Shown here in pieces: positions 1 through 9,708 of a DNA stretch of 64,000 nt (position 1 is its first letter; each line of letters begins with the position of its first letter). The notes under the pieces are model-generated. The model had not been told where the DNA came from and searched no databases. It was given only the letters and a program-made list of their open reading frames with translations. The position numbers and the translations under genes are program-made. The stretch is from Acidobacteriota bacterium (lineage in GTDB: Bacteria; Acidobacteriota; Terriglobia; Terriglobales; Acidobacteriaceae), in contig JAJXYY010000025.1 in the NCBI GenBank assembly GCA_021780315.1, forward strand, positions 1 to 64,000, written 5' to 3'.

Positions 1-51
1 TAACGCGAGGGCGCCAACTGTTCAGTTATTGTTCAGTTGAGTTTTGCTAAA

Positions 52-128
<77 letters not shown>

Positions 129-321
129 CTTTGAATATACAGTTACTGCATGACTCCGGTCAACCGCACCTCCACGCACGCTCAGTCGGCTCCAAACTTG
201 TCAAAATCACCACTCACCATAACTTTTTCGTTGAATACGAGTCTTCTACTAATAGCAATTATTGACTGGCGTTGGATCTACCTACGTCCCCAACGCCAAG
301 AAAATAAGTGGAGTATCCCCT

Positions 322-1608
322 ATGAAGCCCGGTATCAATTTCCGCCAGTCCGCTATTCTCCCCGCAATGCTGGCATGCCTTCTTATTCCTGCAGCATCAA
401 TCCACGCGCAGCAGAAGCAAGCCATCATGCCGGATGCTGAGATTGAGGCGAACGTACTCAAGGCACTCGCCAGCGCACCTGAGTTAGCAGACCAAAGCAT
501 CACCACAACCACCATCTACGGTACCGTCACGCTTACCGGCGCCGTACGCGACGAAGCCACCCGGGTCCAGGCTGAAACACTCGCCTCCAAAGCCGCCGGG
601 GTCAAAAAAGTAGTCGACGAGCTTACTCTTGGTTCAGCACAAGCCGCCAACCAACCCACCGAAACTGCGCCTGCTGATGCCACTAATCAAAATCCAGCCA
701 TCGGTACCAACCCGAATCTCCAGTCGGATGGAACCATCGCTCCACCACAGCCGCCTTCACCCGATCAGCCGCCGTCACCGCCTCCTCCGACCTCCACAGA
801 CAATCAAGCGTCAGAAACTCCCCAGCCATCCGACCGTCCCGAACTGCATCGTCGCCCTTATAACTATGGTCAAAACGATCGCAACCCTAACGGCCCTCCC
901 ACTTCCGCCTACGCTCAAAATGAGCCCTATGGAGCCCAGCAACCGGGCATGTCGGTCATAGTTCCTCAGGGCGCGATGCTTCGCATCCGCATCGATCAAG
1001 GCCTCGACAGCAAATACGCCCAGCCCGGCAGTCGCTTTGACGGCATCGTCGTCAACGATGTCGTCGCCGACGGTTACGTCGCCATTCCTCGCGGAGCAAC
1101 CGTGCAGGGTACGGTCGTAGACACTAAACCCGGTTCCGCGCTCAAGGGCCGAGGCGAACTCTACCTTCAACTCAACCAGGTCACCCTCGGCGGTAAAGCC
1201 TACCCCGTCGTCTCCGACACTTGGTCCAGCATTGGCCCCTCAAAAACCGGTCAAACAGTAGGCAACGCCGTAGGTCTCGGCGTCATGGGCGCACTCATCG
1301 GAGGAGTCGCCGGCGGAGGACCTGGCGCCCTTCTCGGAGCAGGTCTCGGCGGTGCTGCCGGAGTAGGAACCTCAGCAGCCTCAGGTCGCGGACAGGCCCT
1401 CATCCCACCCGAGGCCATCCTCACTTTTCACCTCGCCCAGCAAGCCGCACTCAAGACCGTCTCCCAGGCAGAGATGGACCGCCTCGGATACGGCGTCCCC
1501 GCAGGCGGACAGCAGCACTTCGCCCGCCGACCTCCTCCACCCCCTCCCTATTCGCCCTACTATGGCCCCGCCTACTACTACCGCGGATACCCACCCTACC
1601 CCTACTAG
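322..1608 (+). CDS. Exported BON-domain protein with Pro-rich linker and Gly-rich segment
   Basis: A 428-residue protein. A Sec signal peptide (residues 1-29, cleavage after SIHA) is followed by a BON domain (about 36-104), a Pro/Gln/Asn-rich linker (about 110-210) and a beta-rich region. Next come a Gly/Ala-rich segment resembling a glycine-zipper membrane motif (about 310-355) and a Tyr/Pro tail. BON domains bind phospholipid or envelope surfaces, so an envelope role is likely; the exact function is unknown. The ATG at 322 was chosen over an in-frame start at 262 because a GGAG lies 8 nt upstream and the signal peptide then begins at residue 1. Confidence 0.8.
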   Translation: MKPGINFRQSAILPAMLACLLIPAASIHAQQKQAIMPDAEIEANVLKALASAPELADQSITTTTIYGTVTLTGAVRDEATRVQAETLASKAAGVKKVVDELTLGSAQAANQPTETAPADATNQNPAIGTNPNLQSDGTIAPPQPPSPDQPPSPPPPTSTDNQASETPQPSDRPELHRRPYNYGQNDRNPNGPPTSAYAQNEPYGAQQPGMSVIVPQGAMLRIRIDQGLDSKYAQPGSRFDGIVVNDVVADGYVAIPRGATVQGTVVDTKPGSALKGRGELYLQLNQVTLGGKAYPVVSDTWSSIGPSKTGQTVGNAVGLGVMGALIGGVAGGGPGALLGAGLGGAAGVGTSAASGRGQALIPPEAILTFHLAQQAALKTVSQAEMDRLGYGVPAGGQQHFARRPPPPPPYSPYYGPAYYYRGYPPYPY

Positions 1609-1765
1609 TCGGACACTCCGCTAGTCCAGGCCATTCAGATTGCCTCCAACAGCAACCTGAATGGCCTTCTCCATTCCCTCACCCCTACCACCGCACCACG
1701 CCTCCTGCACAACTGATTTCAATATCTGTTCACCCCCCAACATTCCCCACCGTCGCTCCAAGCCG

Positions 1766-1771
1766 TAGAAT
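1766..1771 (+). promoter_or_regulatory. -10-like TAGAAT directly before pgk
   Basis: TAGAAT ends 6 nt before the pgk ATG, and no Shine-Dalgarno sequence is visible. Transcription would start at or next to the A of the ATG, giving a leaderless message. The -35 match (TTCCCC, 1743-1748) is weak. Confidence 0.5.
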
Positions 1772-1777
1772 GTTGCC

Positions 1778-2986
1778 ATGTCAAAGCTTTCCATCCGCGA
1801 CCTCGATCTCGCCCACAAACGTGTCCTCATCCGTGTTGATTTCAACGTCCCGCTCAAAGACGGTGTCATCACCGACGATACCCGCATCCGCGAAACCATC
1901 CCCACGCTGGAGTACGCGCTTCGCCACAAAGCCAAGGTCATTCTCGCCTCTCACCTCGGCCGTCCCAAGGGCAAACCCGTCCAGAGTATGAGCCTCCGCC
2001 CCGTCGTCGACCGCCTCCGCGAACTCCTCGATCACGTCCTTGACTCCTCGGAAAATGTCGGCTTCTCCCCCGACTGTGTCGGCGAAATCGCCTCGGAGAT
2101 GGCGCTCCAACTCCAGTCCGGACAGACACTCCTGCTCGAAAATCTCCGCTTCCACGCCGAAGAAGAGGCCAACGATCCCGCCTTTGCTCAACAACTTGCC
2201 AGCCTCTGCGACATCTACGTCAACGACGCCTTCGGCAGTGCCCACCGCGCCCACGCCTCCACCGAAGGCATCACCCACTTCGTCAAGCAATCCGCCGCCG
2301 GCCTCCTCATGAACAAGGAGCTCGAATACCTGGGCAAGGCCGTCACCGATCCCATCAAGCCCTTCGTCGCCATCATTGGCGGCGCCAAGGTCTCCGACAA
2401 GATCATGGTCATCGACAACCTCCTCAACAAGGCTGACGCCATCATCATTGGTGGAGGCATGGCCTACACCTTCCTCAACGCCCAGGGCCAGTCCACCGGA
2501 AAATCCCTCGTCGAAACCGACAAGCTCGACGTCGCCAAAGCCGCCCTCGCCAAGGCGGAAAAGAACGGCGTCCGCTTCCTCCTCCCCATCGATCACGTCC
2601 TCGCCGACAAGTTCGCGCCAGACGCCAACACCACGCTCTTCGACGGCACCGGAGCCTTCCCCGCCGACCTCATGGCCCTTGACATCGGCCCCAGATCCAT
2701 CGACCTCTTCTCCAATGAGATCGCCAACGCCAACACCATCATCTGGAACGGCCCCATGGGCGTCTTTGAAATGCCGGCCTTCGCCAAAGGCACCAACGCC
2801 ATCGCCCACGCCGTAGCCGACAATACTAATGCCATCACCATCGTCGGCGGAGGTGACTCCGTAGCAGCGGTCCATCAATCCGGCGTCGCCAGCAAAATCA
2901 CCCACATCTCCACCGGTGGAGGTGCCAGCCTGGAATTCCTGGAAGGAAAAACCCTCCCCGGCGTAGCCGCACTCACCGACAAATAA
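1778..2986 (+). CDS. pgk: Phosphoglycerate kinase
   Basis: A 402-residue cytoplasmic glycolytic enzyme that transfers phosphate between 1,3-bisphosphoglycerate and ADP. Family motifs are in order: RVDFNVP (19-25), SHLGRPKG (58-65), [13 protein letters not shown] (149-161), GGAKVSDK (201-208), GPMGVFE (325-331) and GGGDSVAA (357-364). Length is normal for bacterial Pgk. tpiA follows 48 bp downstream in the same direction, so the two probably form a short glycolytic operon. The start lacks an SD and is preceded by a -10-like hexamer. Confidence 0.98.
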   Translation: MSKLSIRDLDLAHKRVLIRVDFNVPLKDGVITDDTRIRETIPTLEYALRHKAKVILASHLGRPKGKPVQSMSLRPVVDRLRELLDHVLDSSENVGFSPDCVGEIASEMALQLQSGQTLLLENLRFHAEEEANDPAFAQQLASLCDIYVNDAFGSAHRAHASTEGITHFVKQSAAGLLMNKELEYLGKAVTDPIKPFVAIIGGAKVSDKIMVIDNLLNKADAIIIGGGMAYTFLNAQGQSTGKSLVETDKLDVAKAALAKAEKNGVRFLLPIDHVLADKFAPDANTTLFDGTGAFPADLMALDIGPRSIDLFSNEIANANTIIWNGPMGVFEMPAFAKGTNAIAHAVADNTNAITIVGGGDSVAAVHQSGVASKITHISTGGGASLEFLEGKTLPGVAALTDK

Positions 2987-3034
2987 TCCTCACCATCCAT
3001 CAGCAATCATCAGAAAGAATACGGAAAATCTCAC

Positions 3035-3793
3035 ATGCGCAAGCCCCTTATCGCCGCCAACTGGAAGATGTTCAAGACCCCCACCGAAGCCGTCGCCTTC
3101 ACCGATGCCTTCCTCCCTCTCGTCGCCTCGCAGACTCACGCCGAGATCGTTCTCTGTCCCGCCATGACCTCGCTTGCGGCAACCCTCGCTGCCACTAAAG
3201 GCACACACGTCCATATCGGCGCACAGACCATGGACTGGCACGACAACGGTGCCTACACCGGCGAAACCTCGCCCCTCATGCTCAACGCCATCGGAGCCAC
3301 CCACGTCCTCATAGGACACTCCGAGCGCCGCCAGTACTTCAACGAAAACGACACCACCGTCAACCTCAAGCTCAAGGCAGCACTCGCGCACGGAATCGTC
3401 CCCATCGTCTGCGTCGGCGAGCACCGCAAGGAACGTGAAGAAGGCCTCACCAACGACGTCCTCAAGCTCCAGCTCTCCATCGCACTCGAAGGCATCGATC
3501 CCGCGGCAGCATCACCCCTCGTCATCGCCTACGAACCCGTCTGGGCCATCGGTACCGGCCTCACCGCCACCCCCGAAATGGCCGAAGAAGCACACAAGTT
3601 CATCCGCGCCGAAATCGCAGCAGCCCTCGGCCATCACCTCGCCGCCTCCACTCGCATCCTCTACGGCGGCTCCGTCAAGCCAGACAACGCAGCAGCCCTC
3701 TGCTCACTCAACGACATCGACGGAGCACTCGTCGGCGGTGCCAGCCTCGACCCCGCCAGCTTCGCCCAGATCGTCATCAACTCCGCAGCCTGA
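3035..3793 (+). CDS. tpiA: Triosephosphate isomerase
   Basis: A 252-residue TIM-barrel enzyme interconverting dihydroxyacetone phosphate and glyceraldehyde 3-phosphate. The substrate-binding Lys11 lies in AANWKM, the catalytic electrophile is His95 in IGHSERR, and the base is Glu167 in AYEPVWAIGTG. The phosphate-binding YGGSVKP motif is near the C-terminus. Length is typical. It lies downstream of pgk and ends at a strong hairpin shared with the convergent lepB gene. Confidence 0.98.
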   Translation: MRKPLIAANWKMFKTPTEAVAFTDAFLPLVASQTHAEIVLCPAMTSLAATLAATKGTHVHIGAQTMDWHDNGAYTGETSPLMLNAIGATHVLIGHSERRQYFNENDTTVNLKLKAALAHGIVPIVCVGEHRKEREEGLTNDVLKLQLSIALEGIDPAAASPLVIAYEPVWAIGTGLTATPEMAEEAHKFIRAEIAAALGHHLAASTRILYGGSVKPDNAAALCSLNDIDGALVGGASLDPASFAQIVINSAA

Positions 3794-3805
3794 TCCCACG
3801 CAATA

Positions 3806-3848
3806 AAAAGCAGATGCCGCGCCATCACCTCGCGCGGCATCTGCTTTT
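3806..3848. terminator. Bidirectional hairpin between tpiA and lepB
   Basis: Perfect 17-bp stem (3806-3822 with 3832-3848) and a 9-nt loop. The stem ends in A4/T4, so it can act on both strands: after tpiA on plus and after lepB on minus. Confidence 0.9.
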
Positions 3849-3862
3849 GCCCTCTAATACTT

Positions 3863-3897
3863 ACTCCCTATTCCCTACTCCCTGCTCTATACCCTGC
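3863..3897 (-). repeat. GGGARTA heptad repeat after the lepB stop codon, copy 1
   Basis: On the minus strand this is a run of GGG triplets separated mostly by AGTA/AATA, starting directly after the lepB TAG. Five GGG runs occur within about 40 nt, so the 3' untranslated RNA could form a G-quadruplex. A closely related copy lies right after the atpD stop at 17567-17591. Confidence 0.65.
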
Positions 3898-3898
3898 C

Positions 3899-4567
3899 CT
3901 ACCGCACCACGCCCGCCTGGTCCATTGGCCAATACACAAAGGCCGCCTTCCCATAGATCAGGCTCCGCTCCACCGGCCCAAAATCCCGGCTGTCGCTGGA
4001 AATCGATCGATGATCTCCCATCACAAAATAATCGTTCGCTGGAATCACCATCTCCGGCTCTGATCGGTCATCCTCAAATCGCAGCGGAACATACTTCTCC
4101 TCCACCGCCGTGCCGTTCACGTACACCCGTCCGTGATCGATCCGTAGGTCATCTCCCGGCAGCGCAATCACCCGCTTGATGTAGCTCTTCGTATGGTCGT
4201 GAGGATACAGAAACACCACCACATCCCCACGGTGAACCTCTCCCACCCGGTAAGCCATCTTGTTGATGAACAAACGGTCTTGATCCTCCAGCACCGGCAG
4301 CATGCTCGTACCTTCCACCCGCACCGGCTGGTACAGAAAAATAATAATGAACGCCGATACCACCACCGAAATCACCATGTCCCGTACCCACGAGTGAACT
4401 CCGCTCGCTCGCGCAGGTCCCACGCCGTCACCCTTCACAGCTCCCGGCAGCCCCTCCTCGGATACAGCCCCGGATGCAGCCACAACCGCCAGCCCGTTCT
4501 CCGGTTCCTGCACCGTCCGCCGTTCCGTACCGTCGATCATCCCGCCGTCAGTCTTTTCGTCAATCAC
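3899..4567 (-). CDS. lepB: Signal peptidase I
   Basis: A 222-residue inner-membrane serine protease that cleaves Sec signal peptides. A low-complexity cytoplasmic N-terminus (1-58) precedes one transmembrane helix (about 62-80). The S26 boxes follow: catalytic Ser88 in GTSMLP, general base Lys131 in YIKRVIALPGD, and the GDHR-SSDSRDFG box near the C-terminus. The start is GTG at 4567; an internal ATG ten codons in is possible and neither has a clear SD. It is divergent from murQ. Confidence 0.95.
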   Translation of the reverse strand: MIDEKTDGGMIDGTERRTVQEPENGLAVVAASGAVSEEGLPGAVKGDGVGPARASGVHSWVRDMVISVVVSAFIIIFLYQPVRVEGTSMLPVLEDQDRLFINKMAYRVGEVHRGDVVVFLYPHDHTKSYIKRVIALPGDDLRIDHGRVYVNGTAVEEKYVPLRFEDDRSEPEMVIPANDYFVMGDHRSISSDSRDFGPVERSLIYGKAAFVYWPMDQAGVVR

Positions 4568-4871
4568 GCTCGTCTGCTATCCCCGTCCAATCATTTAGAC
4601 GCATCATCCGCCTGCTGGCCAACGACTCCGCGCGAAAAACTCCCCAACGCCGCAGGCCAACCCACCTGTTCTCCCCATAGTGGTGCATTCGATTCTACAA
4701 CCTGCTTCCCTGCTCGCACTCCATCCGGCTCTCACACCTTCCACCCGCCCGCGTCCAACTCTCAGGCGGCAAGCATCCGCAGCTGTTGCCCACGGTTCGG
4801 ACACAAGGATTCTGCGTGCATCCACGAACTGTTAAGACTAGAATTGCGACAGCTTTGTATCAGGAAACATT
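4568..4871. other. lepB-murQ divergent intergenic region
   Basis: About 300 bp with no convincing gene. It should carry the divergent promoters. TAGAAT at 4839-4844 is a possible -10 box for murQ, without a good -35. Open frames through it are fortuitous extensions across C-rich sequence. Confidence 0.5.
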
Positions 4872-5840
4872 ATGGCTACCCTCACCATGCTCGAGCAGCT
4901 CCCACCGCAAAAATCCGCCAGCCACGGCCCGGCTGACCTCCAACACCTCACCACGGAGACCGTCAACTCCGCCTCGGAAGATCTCGACACCAAGTCGGCG
5001 CTGGAAATCGCACGCATCATCAATCATGAAGACGCCAAAATCGCCGCCGCAGTCAAAAAAGCGCTGCCCGAAATCGCCATCGTCATCGATACCGTAGCGC
5101 GATCGCTCCGCGACGGTGGCCGCCTTATCTACGTTGGTGCCGGCTCCAGCGGACGCATCTCGTCCCTCGACGCTTCCGAGTGCCCGCCCACATTCTCCAC
5201 CCAGCCTGCACAGGTCCAATACATCATGGCAGGCGGCCCCAAGGCACTCGCCTCCGCCTCCGACGTCAACGAAGACTCCCCCGAGATCGGACAGCGAGAC
5301 ATCGCGCGCCGCCGCCCCACACGCAAAGACATCGTCATCGGAGTCTCCGCCAGCGGCCGTACTCCCTACGTCGTCGGCGCAGTCGAGTACGCGCGCGCAC
5401 GCGGTGCCAAAACAGCCGCCGTCACCTGCAACTACAACACCGCACTCGCTGAGGTCTCCGACACCACCATCGTCGCCGAAGTCGGCCCCGAGGTCATCTC
5501 TGGCTCCACCCGCATGAAGGCTTCCACCGCCCAGAAGATGATCCTCAACATGATCACCACCGGCGCCATGACCCGACTCGGATACGTCTACGACAACCTC
5601 ATGGTCAACGTCCACATGAAGAACGCAAAGCTCGTCGAGCGTGGCATCCGCGTCCTCATGATGGTCTGCAACATCGACCGCGATACCGCCATCCGCACCA
5701 TCAAGTCCGCAGGCAAATCCATCCCCATCGCCGTAGTCATGCTCAAAGCCAACGTCGACAAGATGGAAGCCGTACGCCGCCTCGCCAAGTCCGACGGCAA
5801 CGTGCGCCTCGCCATCGACGACTCCCGTCTCGAACTCTAA
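4872..5840 (+). CDS. murQ: N-acetylmuramic acid 6-phosphate etherase
   Basis: A 322-residue cytoplasmic SIS-domain lyase that removes D-lactate from MurNAc-6-phosphate in peptidoglycan recycling. Diagnostic motifs are GAGSSGR (89-95), the catalytic LDASECPP with Glu103, and the second acidic cluster DVNEDSPE (131-138). A conserved STRMKA motif lies in the middle. Length is slightly above the usual 300. The ATG at 4872 has AGGAAA 8 nt upstream. No MurNAc transporter or anhMurNAc kinase adjoins it. Confidence 0.96.
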   Translation: MATLTMLEQLPPQKSASHGPADLQHLTTETVNSASEDLDTKSALEIARIINHEDAKIAAAVKKALPEIAIVIDTVARSLRDGGRLIYVGAGSSGRISSLDASECPPTFSTQPAQVQYIMAGGPKALASASDVNEDSPEIGQRDIARRRPTRKDIVIGVSASGRTPYVVGAVEYARARGAKTAAVTCNYNTALAEVSDTTIVAEVGPEVISGSTRMKASTAQKMILNMITTGAMTRLGYVYDNLMVNVHMKNAKLVERGIRVLMMVCNIDRDTAIRTIKSAGKSIPIAVVMLKANVDKMEAVRRLAKSDGNVRLAIDDSRLEL

Positions 5841-5864
5841 CCCAACAACCTCACCGCAAGCAGA

Positions 5865-5892
5865 AAAGGCGAGTGTCTCGGCACTCGCCTTT
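5865..5892 (+). terminator. Terminator after murQ
   Basis: An 11-bp perfect stem (AAAGGCGAGTG with its complement) and a 6-nt loop, with A- and T-rich flanks. It lies 24 nt after the murQ stop and could also serve the convergent sulfotransferase gene. Confidence 0.85.
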
Positions 5893-5912
5893 CCTGTTTG
5901 CGGCCAGCCCCT

Positions 5913-7820
5913 CTACCACTGCACTCCCGGATACAAACTCGGCATCCGCTTCGCCCGATACTGGTTCGTCCCCTTCGTCACCGCCTGCCACACCACCTGC
6001 TGCGAACCATCAGGCCCACGCAACTCCTGCACCACCGACCCTGTCGTCACCGCGCAGAAATCCGCCTGTAGATCGCCATTCGCCATCAAGTCCACATTCC
6101 CGCCAAAAAAACTGTACATCGAGGCAGGTGGTACATAGTGCCGAACCTCCGTCGCCGTTCGTGTCCCCTCATCCACCTGTAGCACCAGTGCCGTCGAGTA
6201 CTTGCACGGCGCCGCCCCACCCACGCCGCACACCACCCCAGTAGGAAACGCACGGTCGTCCCCATTGTCCATCACCCCCAGCGTAAACACCCCGGTTGTG
6301 TTGCTGCTAAAGTAACTCGGCCCATGCTGCGCATAGAACCAGTCCGTAGGATCTACCCCGTTCTCCAGCGTGAAGTCGCCGCCCTCGCCCAGCCGCCACA
6401 AAACATTGCCCGAACCCTTTCCATCCTCAAAGTCAATCTTTAGTATCCAGTTCTGATGCCGTACCGACAGCAGCACATTGTGATCGTCCTTTGAGTACAG
6501 CAACGCGTTCGAGTGCGTCCAATCCGGAAACTGGAACGGGTGCCGATTCACATCCAGATGATCAAACGAGTTCCACACCCAGTCCGGTTTCATGTTCTGG
6601 TCCAGATCCACCAGCACATCCCCCAGCACATTCGTCGTCCCCGGATATCCCGGCAGATTGTCAAAACTCTTATTCACTGAAAACAGCAGCAGCAGATGCC
6701 CATTCGGCAGCGCCAGCAAATCATGGTGCAGACTCCCCAACTCCAGAGTGTACCCCTGCGCCGCCAGCGCACTCGCCACCTGCGCCTGTGTCACCGACTG
6801 GATCGTCGTCCCAGCTAGATCAACCTCACGCACCTCGTCCAGCGTCCCCGGTAATACAACACTGTTCTTCTGCACCGGAATCGAAGACGCATACGAGATC
6901 TGCACCAGCATATGTCCATTCGACAACAGCTTCACTGGCTGTACCAGGTCTTCCGGCGTCCCGTCCGAGTAGCTGTACGTCCAGATCACATTCCCGCTCA
7001 GGTCCGTCGCAAATGCCTGCGCCATCTCATGCGGCCGCAACGTGTCGAACATCTCCACCCCCGGTTGCGGCGCATCACCCGCAGCCGAAGTCGTCACCAC
7101 CGCCGCACTCACCGGCGGCGTCCCAGTTGTAAAAATCTGGTCGCCATCCGCATACGTCGCACCATCGTTCAGCATCACCCGCGCCCGCATGTGATACGCC
7201 GTGTTCGCGCGCATCCCGGCCACCAGCACCGTCACCTGCCCCCCATTCGGAGATGGTGTAGGCTCCACCCACGTCGGCAGTCCATACGCCACCGTGTCCC
7301 CAAACTCCACATACACCTGCCCACCCGCCGGCAGATAAATCGAGTAGCTCGCAACCTGCGGATTCGCCGTCGTACTCACCACTCCGCCCGCCAGCACCGA
7401 CACCACCGCCGTCGCAAAATTCGTCTGGGCCGACCCGCTCAGCGCCGCCGTCACCACCACGTTCTGCGCCTGCGTCACCTGGGCTGGAGCCGTATAGTTT
7501 CCACTCGCATCCACCGTACCCAACGTCGCGCTCCCACCCGCAACTCCATTCACCTGCCACGCAACACTCCCGCCCCCCACCACCGCCGCGTGGAACTGAG
7601 TCATTCCACCCGGACCCACCGCCGCATACTGTGGAGACACCGTCACCGACCCGCCCTGCGTCGCCACTGGAGCAGGCCCAGAAGGCACAGGTGGCACTGC
7701 TGTCCGAAATACCCCCGCCCCGCACCCCGTCAACCACACAAGCAAACTCAAGCGCAGGCCCAAACTCAGGCCCGCGCCTCCCGCACTCCAGCCATCTCGC
7801 ATGGCCCGGAAAACCTTCAT
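5913..7820 (-). CDS. Lipoprotein arylsulfate sulfotransferase (AssT-like)
   Basis: A 635-residue protein. A lipobox LTGC (Cys33) predicts membrane anchoring outside the cytoplasm. A bacterial Ig-like region (about 55-145) and a fibronectin-like region (about 150-235) precede the six-bladed propeller of the AssT family. The residues known in E. coli AssT appear to be kept: a His in LHHD (365/366), His436 in DWTHSN, Arg454 in SVRHQN, and the catalytic His499 in AQHGPS. It should move sulfate between phenolic compounds without PAPS. No dedicated DsbL/DsbI pair is adjacent. Confidence 0.85.
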   Translation of the reverse strand: MKVFRAMRDGWSAGGAGLSLGLRLSLLVWLTGCGAGVFRTAVPPVPSGPAPVATQGGSVTVSPQYAAVGPGGMTQFHAAVVGGGSVAWQVNGVAGGSATLGTVDASGNYTAPAQVTQAQNVVVTAALSGSAQTNFATAVVSVLAGGVVSTTANPQVASYSIYLPAGGQVYVEFGDTVAYGLPTWVEPTPSPNGGQVTVLVAGMRANTAYHMRARVMLNDGATYADGDQIFTTGTPPVSAAVVTTSAAGDAPQPGVEMFDTLRPHEMAQAFATDLSGNVIWTYSYSDGTPEDLVQPVKLLSNGHMLVQISYASSIPVQKNSVVLPGTLDEVREVDLAGTTIQSVTQAQVASALAAQGYTLELGSLHHDLLALPNGHLLLLFSVNKSFDNLPGYPGTTNVLGDVLVDLDQNMKPDWVWNSFDHLDVNRHPFQFPDWTHSNALLYSKDDHNVLLSVRHQNWILKIDFEDGKGSGNVLWRLGEGGDFTLENGVDPTDWFYAQHGPSYFSSNTTGVFTLGVMDNGDDRAFPTGVVCGVGGAAPCKYSTALVLQVDEGTRTATEVRHYVPPASMYSFFGGNVDLMANGDLQADFCAVTTGSVVQELRGPDGSQQVVWQAVTKGTNQYRAKRMPSLYPGVQW

Positions 7821-7923
7821 GGCCCTACCTCAATGAATCCATACTGCTTCGACGCTGCTCCGTACCAGACGTCAGCTTACACCCGAAACTTGAGTGCGAT
7901 CTTCGTCCCCATCAGTCGTCCAA

Positions 7924-9105
7924 CTAACCGTTCTTGAACATCTGTTTGATCCCACGCAGCGCCTGCCGTGTCCGCTCCTCATTCTCAATCAAGGAAAACC
8001 GCACATGCCCATCGCCATGCTCGCCAAACCCAATCCCCGGACTCACCGCCACCTTCGCCTCCAGCAGCAACTTCTTCGAGAACTCCACCGAACCCAGCCC
8101 ACGATACTGCTCCGGAATCCGTGCCCACGCAAACATCGTGGCCTTCGGCAACTCCACCGGCCAGCCCAGCTTGTTCAGCCCCGGCACAAGCACGTCCCGC
8201 CGGCTCTTGTAGATCGAGCAGATCTCCGCCACACACTCCTGCGGCCCCTCCAGCGCGGCAATAGAAGCCACCTGGATCGGCGTAAACGTCCCATAGTCAA
8301 AGTAGCTCTTGATCCGCGACAACGCCGCCACCAGCTTCTTGTTCCCCACCATAAAGCCCACACGCCATCCCGGCATGTTGTAGCTCTTCGACAGCGTAAA
8401 AAACTCCACCGCTATGTCCTTCGCACCCGGCACCTGCATCACGCTCGGCGCCTTGTACCCATCAAACGTCAAATCCGCATACGCCAGATCGTGAATCAGA
8501 TAAATTCCCAGCTCCTTGCACAGCGGAACCAACCGCTCAAAAAAACTCAACTCCACGCACTGCGCTGTCGGGTTCGCCGGAAAATTCAAAATCAGCATCT
8601 TCGGACGCGGCTGCATCCGTGGCAACTCATACTCCAGCTTGGCCAGCAAAGCAGCCTCGTCGGTTCCATCCAGCGCAATACTCTGGATCTTCGACCCCGC
8701 AATCACCGGCCCAAAAATATGAATCGGATAGCTCGGATTCGGCACCGCCACCGTGTCCTCATCGTCCAGCATCGCCAGGCACAGATGCGCAATGCCCTCC
8801 TTCGACCCGATCGTCACAATCGCTTCGGTCTCCGGATCAAGCTCCACCCCATACCGCGATCCATACCAGTTACAAATAGCTTTCCGCAGCCGCGGTATCC
8901 CCCGTGACAGCGAGTACCGGTGCGTCACCGTCCGCTGCGCAGCCTCAATCAGCTTGTCCACAATATGCTTCGGCGTCGCACCATCCGGATTCCCCATCCC
9001 AAAGTCGACAATGTCCTCGCCACGCTTCCGTGCCGCCGCCTTCAACTCACTCGTTATGTTGAACACATACGCTGGCAGCCGTGTCAGCCTTCTAAATTCT
9101 TCCAT
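7924..9105 (-). CDS. alaC: Glutamate-pyruvate aminotransferase AlaC-type
   Basis: A 393-residue fold-type I PLP aminotransferase making alanine from pyruvate and glutamate. It matches E. coli AlaC closely from LPAYVFNIT onward. It has [24 protein letters not shown], the PLP lysine in TLSKSYNM (Lys240) and [11 protein letters not shown]. The ATG at 9105 aligns with the family N-terminus; an upstream TTG at 9129 would add eight residues but has only a weak SD. No amino-acid pathway genes are linked. Confidence 0.9.
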   Translation of the reverse strand: MEEFRRLTRLPAYVFNITSELKAAARKRGEDIVDFGMGNPDGATPKHIVDKLIEAAQRTVTHRYSLSRGIPRLRKAICNWYGSRYGVELDPETEAIVTIGSKEGIAHLCLAMLDDEDTVAVPNPSYPIHIFGPVIAGSKIQSIALDGTDEAALLAKLEYELPRMQPRPKMLILNFPANPTAQCVELSFFERLVPLCKELGIYLIHDLAYADLTFDGYKAPSVMQVPGAKDIAVEFFTLSKSYNMPGWRVGFMVGNKKLVAALSRIKSYFDYGTFTPIQVASIAALEGPQECVAEICSIYKSRRDVLVPGLNKLGWPVELPKATMFAWARIPEQYRGLGSVEFSKKLLLEAKVAVSPGIGFGEHGDGHVRFSLIENEERTRQALRGIKQMFKNG

Positions 9106-9219
9106 GCGGGTACTATTCGCTCCAATCAAAATCGTTCTTCATTCCATCACGCGACCACCTGTGGCAATCCGCGCAGCCTGCAAATTCCTCCGCTGCCGAA
9201 CATCACTCGTCACCCCGGC

Positions 9220-9708
9220 CTACTTCGCCATAAACACCAACTGCACCGGCAGCGTCTTCGGCGGATAACACGCCGCATGATCGCATGCCTGGTATCGCAG
9301 ACTTCCATCCACCGTATGCGCTCCCGCCGTCGCCACCACCGGCACCTTCACCGTAAACGCTCCGGAGTACACATCCAGCTTGTCCTTCGGATCGAAGCTG
9401 AAGCTGTATGCCGTCCCCGCCGGATACACCAGCGCACCCGCCTTCACTCCTTCCGCCGGCTGCAACGTCACCTGCGTCGCAATCAACAACTCCGACTTCG
9501 GCGTATGCGAGTTCACATGGAACCCATCCACCACCTGAAAGCGCAACTCCAGCATCCCCGGCTTGCCTGCCGCCACCGCCTGCTGCTCAGCCGCATACAC
9601 CACGTAGCCCTTGGCCTTCGCGGGAGCATTGAAATCCCCCACCTGCTGCGCCAGCAACACGCCTGCACCCGTCACCCAGGCCGCTAACGCCAGCCCGAAC
9701 CGTCTCAC
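9220..9708 (-). CDS. Periplasmic DsbD N-terminal-domain-like protein
   Basis: A 162-residue exported protein with signal peptide 1-20. The remainder resembles the stand-alone N-terminal (alpha) domain of DsbD: the RYQACDHAACYPP motif carries two cysteines (142, 147) that would exchange disulfides. There is no membrane or gamma thioredoxin domain. The start codon overlaps the stop of the upstream TlpA-like gene by 4 nt, so the two are translationally coupled and may form a split periplasmic thiol-reduction pair. Confidence 0.85.
   Translation of the reverse strand: MRRFGLALAAWVTGAGVLLAQQVGDFNAPAKAKGYVVYAAEQQAVAAGKPGMLELRFQVVDGFHVNSHTPKSELLIATQVTLQPAEGVKAGALVYPAGTAYSFSFDPKDKLDVYSGAFTVKVPVVATAGAHTVDGSLRYQACDHAACYPPKTLPVQLVFMAK

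Noticed and set aside
1781-2905. 374-codon open frame antisense to pgk
   Set aside because: It mirrors a certain pgk gene; its Gly/Asp/Val-rich translation has no domain and comes from C-rich third codon positions on the other strand.
4193-4936. 247-codon frame spanning lepB, the intergenic region and the start of murQ
   Set aside because: It crosses two confident genes in other frames and its translation has no family features.
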